DNA of 64,000 nucleotides from Desulfallas sp. Bu1-1 (GCF_015594625.1 NZ_JADNRQ010000011.1:38238-102237); one strand, 5' to 3'; shown: positions 19,352 to 28,769, counted from the first letter of the stretch. Notes: generated from the sequence alone by a model not told the origin. Numbers and translations are program-made.

Positions 19352-20299
19352 ATTAAAACTCGTATTTGCGACTTGCTGGGCATAAAATACCCCGTGCTTC
19401 AGGGCGGCATGGCCTGGGTCTCCACCGCTGAACTGGCGGCCGCTGTGAGCGAGGGGGGTGGGCTGGGCATTATCGGATCGGGCCAGGCCCCGCCCCAGTG
19501 GTTGCGGGAACAGGTAAAAAAGGCCAAGGAACTGACAGATAAACCTTTCGGGGTTAACGTGATGCTGCTTTCCCCCCACGTTGAAGAGATCGTGCAACTG
19601 CTGGCTGAGGAAAAGGTTTCCGTGGTCACCACCGGGGCGGGCAACCCGGGCAAGTATCTCGGGCTCTTGCACGGAGCCGGGATCAAGGTTATCCCCGTGG
19701 TTTCCTCGGTGGCGCTGGCCAAACGACTGGCCCGCTCGGGGGTTGACGCCATTATCGCCGAGGGTATGGAATCGGGGGGGCATATCGGGGAGTTGACCAC
19801 CATGGCCCTGGTTCCCCAGATAGTTGACGCCGTGGATATACCGGTCATCGCCGCCGGGGGCATTTTCGACGGGCGGGGAATGGCCGCGGCGCTGATGCTG
19901 GGGGCCGAGGGTGTGCAAATGGGCACCCGGTTCATGTGTGCCAAGGAATGCACCATCCATGAACGGGTCAAGGAAATGGTGATCAGGGCCAAAGACCGGG
20001 ACACGGTAGTTACCGGGCGGCCCACCGGTCATCCCGTCAGGGTGCTCAAGAATAAACTGGCCAGGCAGTTCCTGGAGTTGGAAGAACGCTGCGCCGGGAG
20101 CGAGGAATTTGAGAAGCTGGGCGTGGGGCGGCTGAGGCTGGCCATGCAGGAAGGGGACGTGGAAATGGGCTCGGTCATGGCCGGGCAAGTGTCATCCATG
20201 GTGAGCCGGGTCCAGCCCGCCCGGGAAATCATCCTGGAAGTGGTAACCGGGGCGGAACAAATCATCAAGGGTTTTTGCGACAGGGTGGTGAATGGTTAA
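19352..20299 (+). CDS. fabK: Enoyl-ACP reductase II FabK, probable ATT start
   Basis: FMN-dependent enoyl-ACP reductase (315 residues from 19352) of the nitronate monooxygenase/FabK TIM-barrel family. It replaces FabI in this operon. Family blocks LGIKYPVLQGGMAWVS, GGGLGIIGSG, GAGNPGKY and EGMESGGHIGE are present. The family N-terminus KTRICDLLGIKYP begins directly after an ATT at 19352 that lies 7 bases behind a near-perfect AAGGAGGG (19337-19344). The only in-frame ATG (19313) has no ribosome binding site, overlaps fabH and would add 13 atypical residues. An ATT start is inferred. Confidence 0.9.
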   Translation: MKTRICDLLGIKYPVLQGGMAWVSTAELAAAVSEGGGLGIIGSGQAPPQWLREQVKKAKELTDKPFGVNVMLLSPHVEEIVQLLAEEKVSVVTTGAGNPGKYLGLLHGAGIKVIPVVSSVALAKRLARSGVDAIIAEGMESGGHIGELTTMALVPQIVDAVDIPVIAAGGIFDGRGMAAALMLGAEGVQMGTRFMCAKECTIHERVKEMVIRAKDRDTVVTGRPTGHPVRVLKNKLARQFLELEERCAGSEEFEKLGVGRLRLAMQEGDVEMGSVMAGQVSSMVSRVQPAREIILEVVTGAEQIIKGFCDRVVNG

Positions 20300-21235
20300 A
20301 TGCCGGTATTTATGTTTCCCGGGCAGGGGTCGCAGTTTGTGGGGATGGGTAAACCTTTATACGAAAAATACGACTTTATCCGGGAAATATTTGAAATTGC
20401 CGACCGGGAGCTGGATTTGCCGCTAACGGAATTAATTTTTAACGGCCCCGCGGAAGAGCTGCAGAAAACCGCCAACGCCCAGCCGGCCATATTGACCGTC
20501 AGCGTGGCCATGTACGAACTGCTCAAGCGGCGGGGGTTCCGGCCCGCGGCCGTGGCCGGGCACAGCCTGGGGGAATACTCCGCGCTGGTGGCCGCGGGCG
20601 CTCTCGAGTTTGGCGATGCGGTGCGACTGGTGCGCCTGCGCGGGCAGTACATGCAGGAGGCCGTGCCCCTGGGGCGGGGCGGGATGATGGCCGTGCTGGG
20701 ACTGGCCGCGGATCAGGTGATGGAGGGCTGCCGCCGGGCGGCGGGGGCCGGGATTGTGGAGGCCGCCAATTTCAACTGTCCCGGGCAGGTGGTGGTGGCC
20801 GGCGAAAACCGGGCGTTGGAACGGGCGCAGGTCATTTTCAAGGAAATGGGGGCGAAGCGCTGCATACCATTGCAGGTCAGCGCGCCGTTCCATTGCAGCA
20901 TGATGGAGCCCGCCGGCGCAAAGCTGGCCCGGGAACTGGCCGGGGTGGAGATCAGGGACCCGCGGGTTCCCGTGGTGGCCAACGTCAACGCGGAATACGC
21001 GAGCACCGCCGGTGAAGTCCGGGAAGCCCTGGTGCGCCAGGTTTCCAGCCCCGTGCTGTGGGAGCAGAGCGTGCGCCGGCTCCTGGCCGGTGGCCACGAT
21101 GTGTTTGTGGAAGTGGGCCCGGGGCAGGTGCTGACCGGTTTGGTTAAAAAAATTAGCAGGGACGCGCGCACCGCCGCCTTTGGCGACGCGGTGGAGCCGG
21201 AAAAAATAATTGCCCTGCTGAAGGAGGTCGTGTAA
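20300..21235 (+). CDS. fabD: Malonyl-CoA:ACP transacylase FabD
   Basis: Transfers malonyl from CoA to ACP (311 residues). The catalytic Ser89 is in GHSLGEYSA and the partner His198 in SAPFHCSMM. The N-terminal FPGQGSQ is conserved, and an Arg in the VRLRGQYMQEA helix would bind the malonyl carboxylate. The ATG directly abuts the fabK stop codon, so translation is probably coupled. The gene is noticeably GC-rich at third positions, as are its neighbours. Confidence 0.95.
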   Translation: MPVFMFPGQGSQFVGMGKPLYEKYDFIREIFEIADRELDLPLTELIFNGPAEELQKTANAQPAILTVSVAMYELLKRRGFRPAAVAGHSLGEYSALVAAGALEFGDAVRLVRLRGQYMQEAVPLGRGGMMAVLGLAADQVMEGCRRAAGAGIVEAANFNCPGQVVVAGENRALERAQVIFKEMGAKRCIPLQVSAPFHCSMMEPAGAKLARELAGVEIRDPRVPVVANVNAEYASTAGEVREALVRQVSSPVLWEQSVRRLLAGGHDVFVEVGPGQVLTGLVKKISRDARTAAFGDAVEPEKIIALLKEVV

Positions 21236-21236
21236 A

Positions 21237-21983
21237 ATGGACCTTGGTGGTAGAGTGGCCGTGGTCACGGGGGCTTCCCGGGGCATTGGCCGGGCCATCG
21301 CCCTGGAACTGGCACGGCGCGGCGCTGTGGTAGTGGTAAACTATGCCGGCAACGCGGCCGCGGCCGAAAAAACGGCTTCCGCCATCCGCGAGGCCGGCGG
21401 CGGGGCGCTGGTGATTAAAGCGGACGTTGCCGACCAGGAGCAGGTAAATCAAATGATGAAACAGGTTCTGGACGAGTACGGGCGGGTGGACATCCTGGTC
21501 AACAACGCCGGTATTACCAGGGACAACCTGCTGCCGCGCCTGCGCGAGGAGGATTGGGACGCGGTAATTAACGTCAACCTCAAAGGGGCCTACAACTGCG
21601 CCCGGGCGGTGATGCGACCCATGCTCAAGGCCAGGTGGGGCAGAATCATCAACATCAGCTCGGTGGTTGGTTTAACCGGTAATGCGGGCCAGGCCAACTA
21701 CGCCGCGGCCAAGGCGGGCCTGCTGGGTTTCACCAGGTCTCTGGCCCGGGAGCTGGGCTCCCGTAATATCACGGTTAATGCCGTGGCGCCGGGTTATATC
21801 ACCACCGACATGACCGCAGGACTTTCGGAAGAAAACAAGGCCCGGATGCTGCAAAACGTGCCCCTGGGCAGGTTCGGCGCTCCGGAAGAAGTGGCCGCCG
21901 CCGTGGCTTTCCTGGCCGGTGAGACGGCCGGGTATATCACCGGCCAGCTCATCGTGGTGGACGGCGGCATGACCATGCAGTAA
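21237..21983 (+). CDS. fabG: 3-oxoacyl-ACP reductase FabG
   Basis: NADPH-dependent short-chain dehydrogenase (248 residues) reducing beta-ketoacyl-ACP. The cofactor motif TGASRGIG is at residues 11-18, NNAG at 89-92, and the catalytic Ser142, Tyr155 and Lys159 (QANYAAAKAG) are all present. The start ATG is preceded by AAGGAGGTCGTGTAA. It is followed by 243 bases that hold a structured repeat before acpP. Confidence 0.95.
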   Translation: MDLGGRVAVVTGASRGIGRAIALELARRGAVVVVNYAGNAAAAEKTASAIREAGGGALVIKADVADQEQVNQMMKQVLDEYGRVDILVNNAGITRDNLLPRLREEDWDAVINVNLKGAYNCARAVMRPMLKARWGRIINISSVVGLTGNAGQANYAAAKAGLLGFTRSLARELGSRNITVNAVAPGYITTDMTAGLSEENKARMLQNVPLGRFGAPEEVAAAVAFLAGETAGYITGQLIVVDGGMTMQ

Positions 21984-22018
21984 TGGTCGCCGGTGACCGG
22001 GCGTCAAGCGGCAACGAA

Positions 22019-22184
22019 CCCGTCATAGCCCCAAAGCCATGACCTCTTGGGGCGTGAAGAAGTAGTTGGGCAGTAAGTTGTAAGCGTTAACTACAAGTAT
22101 CACCAGCCTCAAGAGTAAAATTGCGAAACGAACGATTGATGCCGCCGGAACGCCAGATACAAGTACCGGTTTTTGCAGCGAAAT
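22019..22184 (+). repeat. Dispersed structured repeat, core copy A (before acpP)
   Basis: This 166-base segment aligns without gaps to 29550-29715, with about 23 differences (roughly 86 % identity). It can form an H-type pseudoknot: GTCAT (22022-22026) with ATGAC (22039-22043), interleaved with GCCCCAA (22028-22034) and TTGGGGC (22047-22053). Further possible elements are GTAGTT/AACTAC (22062-22067/22089-22094) and CCGG/CCGG near 22145 and 22166 followed by TTTTT. The run AGATACAAGTACCGG and on to the end of the core is identical in both copies. No open reading frame of note is inside. It is likely a structured RNA; its family is unknown to me. The flanking bases 21984-22018 are not shared with the other copies. 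Confidence 0.8.
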
Positions 22185-22226
22185 TAATATTGTTATTGTA
22201 TAAATTTACGGAAGGGGGGTGAAATA

Positions 22227-22463
22227 GTGGCGTCGGTTTTTGAGCGGGTCAAGCAAATCATTGTGGAGCAGCTGGGTGTGGAAGAGGAAGAAGTTACTAT
22301 GGAGGCCTCTTTTGTCGACGACCTGGGCGCTGATTCCCTGGACATCGTGGAACTGGTGATGGCGCTGGAGGAAGAGTTTGAGATCCAGATTCCCGATGAG
22401 GATGCGGAGAAAATCCGCAAGGTGGGAGAGGCAGTTAAATATATCGAGGAGCATAAAGCTTAA
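22227..22463 (+). CDS. acpP: Acyl carrier protein
   Basis: Acidic 78-residue carrier protein. Ser37 in the [13 protein letters not shown] motif is the 4'-phosphopantetheine attachment site. The start is GTG 22227 after GGAAGGGGGGTGAAATA, a strong ribosome binding site. Uniquely within this operon it is preceded by a long non-coding stretch (243 bases) and followed by its own terminator, which would allow separate high-level expression of ACP. Confidence 0.96.
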   Translation: MASVFERVKQIIVEQLGVEEEEVTMEASFVDDLGADSLDIVELVMALEEEFEIQIPDEDAEKIRKVGEAVKYIEEHKA

Positions 22464-22475
22464 TTTGAAAATAAT

Positions 22476-22514
22476 TAAAAAGCCCCGCCGGATCATGACC
22501 GGTGGGCTTTTTTG
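22476..22514 (+). terminator. Intrinsic terminator after acpP
   Basis: An AAAAGCCCC...CCGG arm and a CCGG...GGGCTTTT arm form a long hairpin with loop ATCATGA, ending in a T run. It lies between acpP and fabF, so fabF depends on read-through or on a nearby promoter not recognised here. Confidence 0.85.
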
Positions 22515-22547
22515 AAATAATATTATTTGCACCTGGGAGGTGCGGTT

Positions 22548-23801
22548 TTGACCAAAAGAGCAGTTGTAACCGGTATCGGCGTCGTCACCCCGGTGGGGAA
22601 CAGCCTGGAGGAATTCTGGAACAACCTTGCGGGCGGCGTCAGCGGGGTGGGGCCGATCACCCGTTTTGATACGGAAGGATATGACAGTAAAATAGCGGCG
22701 GAAGTTAAAAATTTCAACCCCACGGATTTTATCGACCGCAAAGAAGCCCGGCGCATGGACCGCTTTACCCATTACGCGCTGGCGGCCACCGCCATGGCGG
22801 TGGAACATGCCGGGCTGAACATGGATAAAATCAACCGCGACCGGGCGGCAGTGATTCTGGGTTCCGGCGTGGGCGGGCTGGAAACACTGGAAGACCAGCA
22901 CCGGGTGTTGATGCAGCGCGGGCCGGGCCGGATCAGCCCGTTTTTCATCCCCATGATGATCTCCAACATGGGCGCGGGCCAGGTGGCCATCAGGTACGGG
23001 CTGCGCGGGTGCAATGTTACGACCACCAGCGCCTGTGCTTCCAGCAATAACGCCATCGGCGACGCGTTCAAGCTGATTCAGTACGGGCAGGCGGATATAG
23101 TGATCAGCGGTGGGTCCGAGGCGCCAATTACGCCGCTGGCGGTGGCCGGTTTTTGTTCCATGAAGGCCCTTTCCACCCGTAACCACGAACCCTCGCTGGC
23201 CAGCCGGCCTTTTGATTCCGGGCGGGACGGCTTTGTCATTGGTGAGGGCGCGGTGATTCTGGTGCTGGAGGAGATGGAACACGCCCTGGCCCGGGGGGCG
23301 GAAATACTGGCCGAAATTACGGGATACGGGGCTTCCTGCGACGCCTACCACATCACGGCACCTGACCCGGAGGGCGCCGGGGCGGCTCTGGCCATGCGGA
23401 TGGCCCTGGCGGACAGCGGCATCGCTCCTGAAGCCGTGGATTATATCAACGCCCACGGCACGTCCACGCCCCTGGGCGACAAGCTGGAAACCCTGGCCAT
23501 CAAGGAAGTATTCGGGGATCATGCCCACCGGCTGGCGGTCAGTTCCACCAAGTCCATGACCGGGCATTTGCTGGGGGCGGCCGGCGGCCTCGAAGCGGCG
23601 GTTTGTGTGCTGGTTATCAGCAGAGGGTTTATCCCGCCGACGATCAACCTCACCGCGCCCGACCCGGAATGCGACCTGGATTACGTGCCCAACACCGGGC
23701 GCAAGGCTGATGTAAAGGTGGCCTTATCCAATTCATTCGGTTTCGGTGGGCATAACGCCACACTGGTGTTTGAGAGATTCACTCCCGAAAGGAAAGGCTG
23801 A
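22548..23801 (+). CDS. fabF: 3-oxoacyl-ACP synthase II FabF
   Basis: Elongating condensing enzyme (417 residues). The catalytic Cys163 (TTTSACASS), His303 ([11 protein letters not shown]) and His340 ([13 protein letters not shown]) are present. The start is TTG 22548, 6 bases after GGGAGGTG; the reading frame extends to 22527 without a better start. It overlaps nothing and is followed one base later by rnc. Confidence 0.96.
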   Translation: MTKRAVVTGIGVVTPVGNSLEEFWNNLAGGVSGVGPITRFDTEGYDSKIAAEVKNFNPTDFIDRKEARRMDRFTHYALAATAMAVEHAGLNMDKINRDRAAVILGSGVGGLETLEDQHRVLMQRGPGRISPFFIPMMISNMGAGQVAIRYGLRGCNVTTTSACASSNNAIGDAFKLIQYGQADIVISGGSEAPITPLAVAGFCSMKALSTRNHEPSLASRPFDSGRDGFVIGEGAVILVLEEMEHALARGAEILAEITGYGASCDAYHITAPDPEGAGAALAMRMALADSGIAPEAVDYINAHGTSTPLGDKLETLAIKEVFGDHAHRLAVSSTKSMTGHLLGAAGGLEAAVCVLVISRGFIPPTINLTAPDPECDLDYVPNTGRKADVKVALSNSFGFGGHNATLVFERFTPERKG

Positions 23802-23802
23802 T

Positions 23803-24510
23803 ATGGACCGGAACGATACGGAATTGCAGGAATTACAGAAACGCTTGAATTATGCCTGGCGTGACCCCGGGTTGTTGCGCCGGGCTCTTATCCACAGTTC
23901 CTACACGTACGAAAACAGGGAACAGGGTGAACACAACAACGAGCGTCTTGAATATCTCGGCGACGCCGTGTTGGAATTGATCGTCAGCGACTACTTTTAC
24001 CGCGCTTTTCCCGATAAATCGGAAGGGGAACTGACCAAAATGCGGGCCCTGACGGTTTGTGAGCCCTCCCTGGCCGCGGTGGCGCGGCGCCTGGAACTGG
24101 GGCGGTACATGCTGATGGGCCGCGGGGAAGAGCGTTCCGGCGGCAGGGACAGGCCCTCCATCCTGGCGGACGCCTTTGAGGCCCTGCTGGGCGCTGTCTA
24201 CCTGGACGCCGGGCTGGAGGAGGCCCGCAGGGTGGCGCTGCGGGAGCTGGCGGATATTATCGAAGAGGTTAGAACCGGCCACGCGATGCGCGATTACAAG
24301 ACCGAGTTGCAGGAGTTGCTGCAGCGCAAAGCCGCTGATCCCATCCGCTACTCCATTATCGACGAACAGGGGCCCGACCATGATAAAACATTCACCGCCG
24401 TGGTGGAATACCGGGGTAAAAGAATGGGGTCGGGCCGCGGTAAATCCAAAAAGGAAGCCGAGCAGCAGGCGGCTAAAATGGCTCTGGAAAATTATCCGGA
24501 CCGCCACTGA
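23803..24510 (+). CDS. rnc: Ribonuclease III
   Basis: Double-strand-specific endoribonuclease (235 residues) for rRNA and mRNA processing. The signature NERLEYLGDAVLEL begins at residue 46, a second catalytic acidic region lies in DAFEALLGAVYLDAG, and the C-terminal double-stranded RNA-binding domain covers about residues 160-232 (YKTELQELLQRK...KKEAEQQAAKMAL). The start ATG 23803 is chosen after AAAGGAAAGG. In most Firmicutes smc follows; here ftsY follows directly after 14 bases. Confidence 0.95.
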   Translation: MDRNDTELQELQKRLNYAWRDPGLLRRALIHSSYTYENREQGEHNNERLEYLGDAVLELIVSDYFYRAFPDKSEGELTKMRALTVCEPSLAAVARRLELGRYMLMGRGEERSGGRDRPSILADAFEALLGAVYLDAGLEEARRVALRELADIIEEVRTGHAMRDYKTELQELLQRKAADPIRYSIIDEQGPDHDKTFTAVVEYRGKRMGSGRGKSKKEAEQQAAKMALENYPDRH

Positions 24511-24524
24511 ACTGGAGGTAAACT

Positions 24525-25466
24525 ATGGGTTTTTTCAGCAAGTTAAAGGAAAGCCTCAATAAAACCAGGAAGAATTTTGTGGAGAAAATTGAAACGATCG
24601 TCACCGGCCGTAAAGCCATTGACGAGAGCCTGTATGAGGAACTGGAAGAAACGCTTATTCAGGCCGACGTGGGCATTGATACCGCGGTTGAGTTGATTGA
24701 ACACCTCCGGGACGAGGTGAAAAAGCGCCGGGTCAGCGACCCGGGCGAACTGGTGCCGCTGCTGAAGGAACAAATGCAGTCGATTCTGGGAGAAGAAGAA
24801 ACTTCCCTGAACGTCAATGGCGATAGACCGGCTGTGGTGATGGTGGTTGGTGTCAACGGGGTGGGTAAAACCACGACCATCGGCAAGCTGGCCCATTTCT
24901 TCAAGGAAGATGGAAGAAGCGTGCTGCTGGGCGCGGCTGATACGTTCCGGGCGGCCGCCATCGACCAGCTGGAAATCTGGGGCAACCGGGTGGGCGTGCC
25001 CGTGATCAGGCATTCCGAGGGTTCCGATCCCGCCGCCGTTGCCTACGACTCGCTTCAGGCCGCCCGGGCCAGGAAAATTGACGTGGTGATCATCGACACT
25101 GCGGGCAGGCTGCATACCAAGAGCAACTTGATGGATGAACTGAAAAAGGTTCGCCGGGTACTGGACAGGGAAATGCCGGGAGCCCCGCACGAGGTGTTGC
25201 TGGTGGTGGACGCCACCACCGGGCAGAACGCCATCAGCCAGGCCCGGTTGTTCAAGGAAGCGGTGGGGGTTACCGGGGTTGCCCTGACCAAGCTGGACGG
25301 CACAGCCAAAGGAGGCGTTGTGCTGGCCGTCAAAAAGAGCCTCGACATCCCCATCAAACTGATCGGAATTGGAGAGGGAATTGACGACCTGCGCCCCTTT
25401 AACGCAAGGGAATTCGTGGACGCGCTGTTTGAGAGGGACACCAAATCCACGGAACAGGCAAGCTGA
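24525..25466 (+). CDS. ftsY: Signal recognition particle receptor FtsY
   Basis: SRP receptor GTPase (313 residues) docking Ffh-ribosome complexes at the membrane. The N domain (about residues 1-95) is followed by the G domain with [10 protein letters not shown] (109-118), [21 protein letters not shown] and [10 protein letters not shown]. The short N-terminal part (no long acidic A domain) is typical of Gram-positive FtsY. It ends before a terminator and the salvage cluster, whereas ylxM-ffh, usually adjacent, lie 11.4 kb downstream. Confidence 0.95.
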   Translation: MGFFSKLKESLNKTRKNFVEKIETIVTGRKAIDESLYEELEETLIQADVGIDTAVELIEHLRDEVKKRRVSDPGELVPLLKEQMQSILGEEETSLNVNGDRPAVVMVVGVNGVGKTTTIGKLAHFFKEDGRSVLLGAADTFRAAAIDQLEIWGNRVGVPVIRHSEGSDPAAVAYDSLQAARARKIDVVIIDTAGRLHTKSNLMDELKKVRRVLDREMPGAPHEVLLVVDATTGQNAISQARLFKEAVGVTGVALTKLDGTAKGGVVLAVKKSLDIPIKLIGIGEGIDDLRPFNAREFVDALFERDTKSTEQAS

Positions 25467-25486
25467 TCACCCTCAATACACAATAC

Positions 25487-25514
25487 CAACCACCAACGAC
25501 CAACCACCAACGAC
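25487..25514. repeat. Two tandem copies of a 14-base unit
   Basis: CAACCACCAACGAC occurs twice without a gap just after ftsY. Its C/A-rich composition differs from its surroundings. Only two units exist, so no array is implied. Confidence 0.7.
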
Positions 25515-25519
25515 CAAAC

Positions 25520-25545
25520 TGGCGGGCTTAAATTGCCCGCTTTTG
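25520..25545 (+). terminator. Intrinsic terminator after ftsY
   Basis: GCGGGC (25522-25527) and GCCCGC (25535-25540) with loop TTAAATT, followed by TTTT. It ends the rnc-ftsY transcript ahead of the nucleoside salvage cluster. Confidence 0.78.
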
Positions 25546-25633
25546 GCATTTCTGAAAGGAATAATTGGAAACGGGGCGAATAGTAGGTTAAGTTGAACGT
25601 TATGCTAATAACAAAAGAGGATGGAGGTAAGCG

Positions 25634-26392
25634 ATGAGCGTAAAAATTGCCATCATTGGGGGCACCGGTGTATACGACCCCAATATTCTTACGGAAATTA
25701 CGGAAGAGAAACTTGAAACGCCCTTTGGCCGGGCCAGGGTAAAAATCGGCAGCTACCACGGGAAACGGGTGGCTTTCATGGCCAGGCACGGTGAAGACCA
25801 TTCCGTGCCGCCGCACCTGGTCAATTACCGGGCCAATATTTACGCCCTGGGGATGCTGGGAGTGAAAAATATTTTCGCCACCGCTGCGGTGGGTTCCCTG
25901 AACCAGGATATGAAACCCAAGGATTTTGTTTTTGTGGACCAGTTTTTGGACTTTACCAAGTCCAGGCCGCAAACATTCGTTGAACAGGGGGTTGTGCACC
26001 TGGACATGACCGATCCCTACTGTCCCCGGCTGCGGCAGGTGCTGCGGGAGGCCGCTGAAAAGCATGGCCTGCCCCACCATATCGCCGGCACCTACGTCTG
26101 CACCGAGGGGCCGCGGTTCGAAACGCCGGCGGAAATTCGCATGTTTCGCCAGCTGGGTGGGGACCTGGTGGGCATGACCAGCGTGCCCGAGGTGGTGCTG
26201 GCCAGGGAAGCCAAAATTTGTTACGCCACCATTGCCATGGTGACCAATTTTGCTGCGGGAATTTCCGCCACCAGGCTGTCCCACCAAGAGGTCGTCGATA
26301 TTATGGATGAAAACGTGCATAATTTAAGGAAACTGGTGATGGCGGCCATTGAAAGCGTCGACGAGGACGCGGTTTGTGGTGCCGGGTGTTGA
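25634..26392 (+). CDS. mtnP: Methylthioadenosine/methylthioinosine phosphorylase (MTAP family)
   Basis: Trimeric-type purine nucleoside phosphorylase of the MTAP/PNP-2 family (252 residues). It would split a 5'-thio- or 5'-deoxynucleoside with phosphate into base and pentose-1-phosphate. Family blocks: IIGGTGVYDP, ARHGEDHSVPPHLVNYRANI, ATAAVGSLN, CTEGPRFETPAEIRM, GDLVGMTSVPEVVLA. In the purine-binding loop it has VTNFAAGIS with Asn205, where adenine-specific MTAPs carry Asp (DYD). Asn is usual for 6-oxopurines, so methylthioinosine may be the preferred substrate. That fits the deaminase gene mtaD 3.5 kb downstream. The ATG follows AGGATGGAGGTAAGCG. Confidence 0.9.
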   Translation: MSVKIAIIGGTGVYDPNILTEITEEKLETPFGRARVKIGSYHGKRVAFMARHGEDHSVPPHLVNYRANIYALGMLGVKNIFATAAVGSLNQDMKPKDFVFVDQFLDFTKSRPQTFVEQGVVHLDMTDPYCPRLRQVLREAAEKHGLPHHIAGTYVCTEGPRFETPAEIRMFRQLGGDLVGMTSVPEVVLAREAKICYATIAMVTNFAAGISATRLSHQEVVDIMDENVHNLRKLVMAAIESVDEDAVCGAGC

Positions 26393-26436
26393 AAGGTTGA
26401 AAGTTGATATAACACTCCCGAAAGGAATGTTTCTTT

Positions 26437-27468
26437 ATGGATACAATGCGCTGGGTTGACGGGCGCCTGGAGATCCTGGACCAGACGCTGCTGCCCGAAA
26501 AAACGGAATATATCAGGTGCGACCGCTATGAAACCGTTTGTGAGGCGATACGCCGGTTGAGCGTGCGGGGGGCGCCGGCCATCGGTGCCGCGGCGGCTTA
26601 CGGCCTGGCTCTCGGCGCCTCGGCAATCGATGTTGCCGGCAGGGAACAATTTATTCGGGCCGTGGAGAAAATTGCGCGCGATCTCGCGGCCACCAGGCCG
26701 ACGGCTGTTAATTTGCAGTGGGCCGTGGACAGGCTGCTCGGGGTGATGAAGAACACCGCCGGGGGGGTCGATGTGCTCAAGGAGGTGCTGCTTGAAGAGG
26801 CCCATGCCATTTACCGGGAGGACCTGGAAAGCAACAGGAGGATGGGCGAATTCGGCCAGGTGCTGGTGCCGCAAAAGGCCTCCGTTTTGACCCACTGCAA
26901 CGCCGGCGCGCTGGCCACGGCGGGCCTGGGCACCGCCCTGGGGGTGATCCGGGCGGCCCACAGGGCAGGCAAACAGGTGGAGGTTTACGCCGGCGAGACC
27001 AGGCCGCTGCTGCAGGGCGCGCGCCTGACAACCTGGGAGATGCTGCAGGAAAACATTCCGGTCACCCTGATTACGGACAACATGGCCGGTTACCTGATGG
27101 CCCGGGGTAAGGTGGACCTGGTTATTGTGGGCGCGGACCGCATCGCCGCCAACGGCGATACGGCCAACAAGATCGGTACTTACGGTGTGGCGGTGCTGGC
27201 CGGGGAGCACGGGATACCGTTTTACGTGGCCGCCCCCATGTCCACCGTCGATTTTAACGTGGCTTCCGGAGAGGATATACCAATTGAGAACCGGGATGAA
27301 CGGGAAATTACCCATTTCGCCGGCGTCAGGGTGGCCCCGCCGGGGGTCAAGATCTGGAACCCGGCTTTCGATGTTACCCCGGCCAGGTTGATCACGGCCA
27401 TTATCACCGACCGGGGGGTGGCCTACCCGCCGTATACGGAGTCGCTGGCGGGCCTGGCCGCAAAATAG
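26437..27468 (+). CDS. mtnA: 5-methylthioribose-1-phosphate isomerase MtnA
   Basis: Converts (methylthio)ribose-1-phosphate to the ribulose-1-phosphate (343 residues). The diagnostic motif RGAPAIGAAAAYG (44-56), catalytic Cys154 (THCNAGALATAG) and Asp234 (VGADRIAANGDTANKIGTY) are intact and match the known catalytic pair of the family, so it is MtnA rather than an eIF2B-like paralogue. It is 44 bases after mtnP and takes its product. The same enzyme class also accepts 5-deoxyribose-1-phosphate in characterised salvage pathways. Confidence 0.95.
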   Translation: MDTMRWVDGRLEILDQTLLPEKTEYIRCDRYETVCEAIRRLSVRGAPAIGAAAAYGLALGASAIDVAGREQFIRAVEKIARDLAATRPTAVNLQWAVDRLLGVMKNTAGGVDVLKEVLLEEAHAIYREDLESNRRMGEFGQVLVPQKASVLTHCNAGALATAGLGTALGVIRAAHRAGKQVEVYAGETRPLLQGARLTTWEMLQENIPVTLITDNMAGYLMARGKVDLVIVGADRIAANGDTANKIGTYGVAVLAGEHGIPFYVAAPMSTVDFNVASGEDIPIENRDEREITHFAGVRVAPPGVKIWNPAFDVTPARLITAIITDRGVAYPPYTESLAGLAAK

Positions 27469-27488
27469 TGCTGGTGAGGTGATTATTC

Positions 27489-28742
27489 TTGTCCGAATAC
27501 ATAGTACGCGATATCGACCTGCACCCGGAGGGAAGGCTGAAGATTGACTGGGTGCGTGCCCACATGCCCGTGCTTAACGTGCTGCGGGAGGAATTTGAAA
27601 GGGAACAGCCCTTCCGGGGTATTCGGGTGGCCATGAGCATTCACCTGGAGGCCAAAACGGCTTACCTGGCCGAGGTGCTCAAGTCCGGCGGGGCCGACGT
27701 GGCCATCACCGGGTCCAACCCCCTGTCCACCCAGGACGATGTCGCCGCGGCCCTGGCCCGGGAGGGGATAAAGGTTTACGCCTGGTACGACGCCACCAGC
27801 GAAGAGTACTTCGAGCACCTGCACCGGGTGCTCCAAAACCGTCCCCATGTGGTCATCGACGACGGCGGGGACCTGGTGCACCTGTTGCACACCGAACTGC
27901 ATGATTTAGCCGGGGATGTGCTGGGCGGCGCCGAAGAAACCACCACCGGGGTGTTGAGGTTGAGGGCCCTGGAACGGGCGGGCAAATTACTTTTCCCCAT
28001 GATAGCGGTCAACGATGCCCGCTGCAAGCATTTGTTCGACAACCGTTACGGCACGGGGGAATCCACCTGGTCGGGGATTATGCGCACCACCAACCTCGTG
28101 GTGGCCGGCAAAAACGTGGTGGTGATGGGGTACGGCTGGTGCGGCAAGGGCGTGGCCATGCGCGCCAGGGGGCTGGGCGCCAGTGTAATTGTTTGTGAAG
28201 TCGACCCGGTTAAAGCTATCGAGGCCCACATGGATGGATTCCGGGTCATGCACAGTGAGGACGCGGCTGCGGTGGGCGATATTTTCGTTACCGTAACCGG
28301 CTGCCGGGACTTGTTGCACGCGCGGCACTTCAGGCGGATGAAGGACGGCGCCATTATGGCCAACGCCGGTCATTTCGACGTGGAAATCAATATTCCGGAA
28401 CTGGAGCAGGTCTCGGTATCCCGCCGGGTGGTGCGCAGGAACATCGAGGAGTTTTTACTCCCCGACGGGCGGCGGCTGTACCTCCTGGCCGAGGGCAGGC
28501 TGGTGAACCTGGCGGCGGGAGACGGTCACCCGGCGGAAATCATGGATATGTCTTTTGCCCTGCAGGCCTTGTCGGCTTTGTACATTGCCAGGCACGGCAA
28601 GGAACTGGAGAAGAAGGTCTATAACGTGTCGCCGGAAATCGACAGCCGCGTGGCGGAGCTCAAGCTGAAGTCCCTGGGCATCAACATCGATGTGCTGTCG
28701 GAGGAACAATTCAGATACATCAATGAATGGCGGCACGATTAA
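27489..28742 (+). CDS. ahcY: S-adenosyl- (or S-inosyl-) homocysteine hydrolase
   Basis: NAD-containing AhcY-family hydrolase (417 residues) releasing homocysteine from the nucleoside. Seen: the N-terminal substrate domain with [13 protein letters not shown] and [16 protein letters not shown], the NAD-binding [11 protein letters not shown] loop, and the C-terminal [16 protein letters not shown] block. It is the shorter archaeal/Thermotoga type. A methanogen homologue acts on S-inosylhomocysteine made by an MtaD/DadD-type deaminase; the co-clustered mtaD suggests the same here, by inference. The start TTG 27489 follows GAGGTGATTATTC. Confidence 0.9.
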   Translation: MSEYIVRDIDLHPEGRLKIDWVRAHMPVLNVLREEFEREQPFRGIRVAMSIHLEAKTAYLAEVLKSGGADVAITGSNPLSTQDDVAAALAREGIKVYAWYDATSEEYFEHLHRVLQNRPHVVIDDGGDLVHLLHTELHDLAGDVLGGAEETTTGVLRLRALERAGKLLFPMIAVNDARCKHLFDNRYGTGESTWSGIMRTTNLVVAGKNVVVMGYGWCGKGVAMRARGLGASVIVCEVDPVKAIEAHMDGFRVMHSEDAAAVGDIFVTVTGCRDLLHARHFRRMKDGAIMANAGHFDVEINIPELEQVSVSRRVVRRNIEEFLLPDGRRLYLLAEGRLVNLAAGDGHPAEIMDMSFALQALSALYIARHGKELEKKVYNVSPEIDSRVAELKLKSLGINIDVLSEEQFRYINEWRHD

Positions 28743-28769
28743 AATATTAAACGGGGGATCGGGAACAAC

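Noticed and set aside
22206..23567. 453-residue minus-strand frame opposite acpP and fabF
   Set aside because: It is a shadow frame caused by high GC at third positions of fabF. It contains low-complexity Pro/His/Gly-rich sequence, no recognisable domain, and crosses an intergenic terminator.
25487..25514. Short direct repeats considered as a CRISPR remnant
   Set aside because: Only two adjacent 14-base units with no spacer between them, and no cas gene is nearby.
25055..26320. 421-residue minus-strand frame opposite ftsY and mtnP
   Set aside because: Both opposite-strand genes are unmistakable, and the frame crosses the terminator and tandem repeat between them.
26221..27315. 364-residue minus-strand frame opposite mtnA
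   Set aside because: mtnA has all catalytic residues; the antisense frame has no motif or ribosome binding site.
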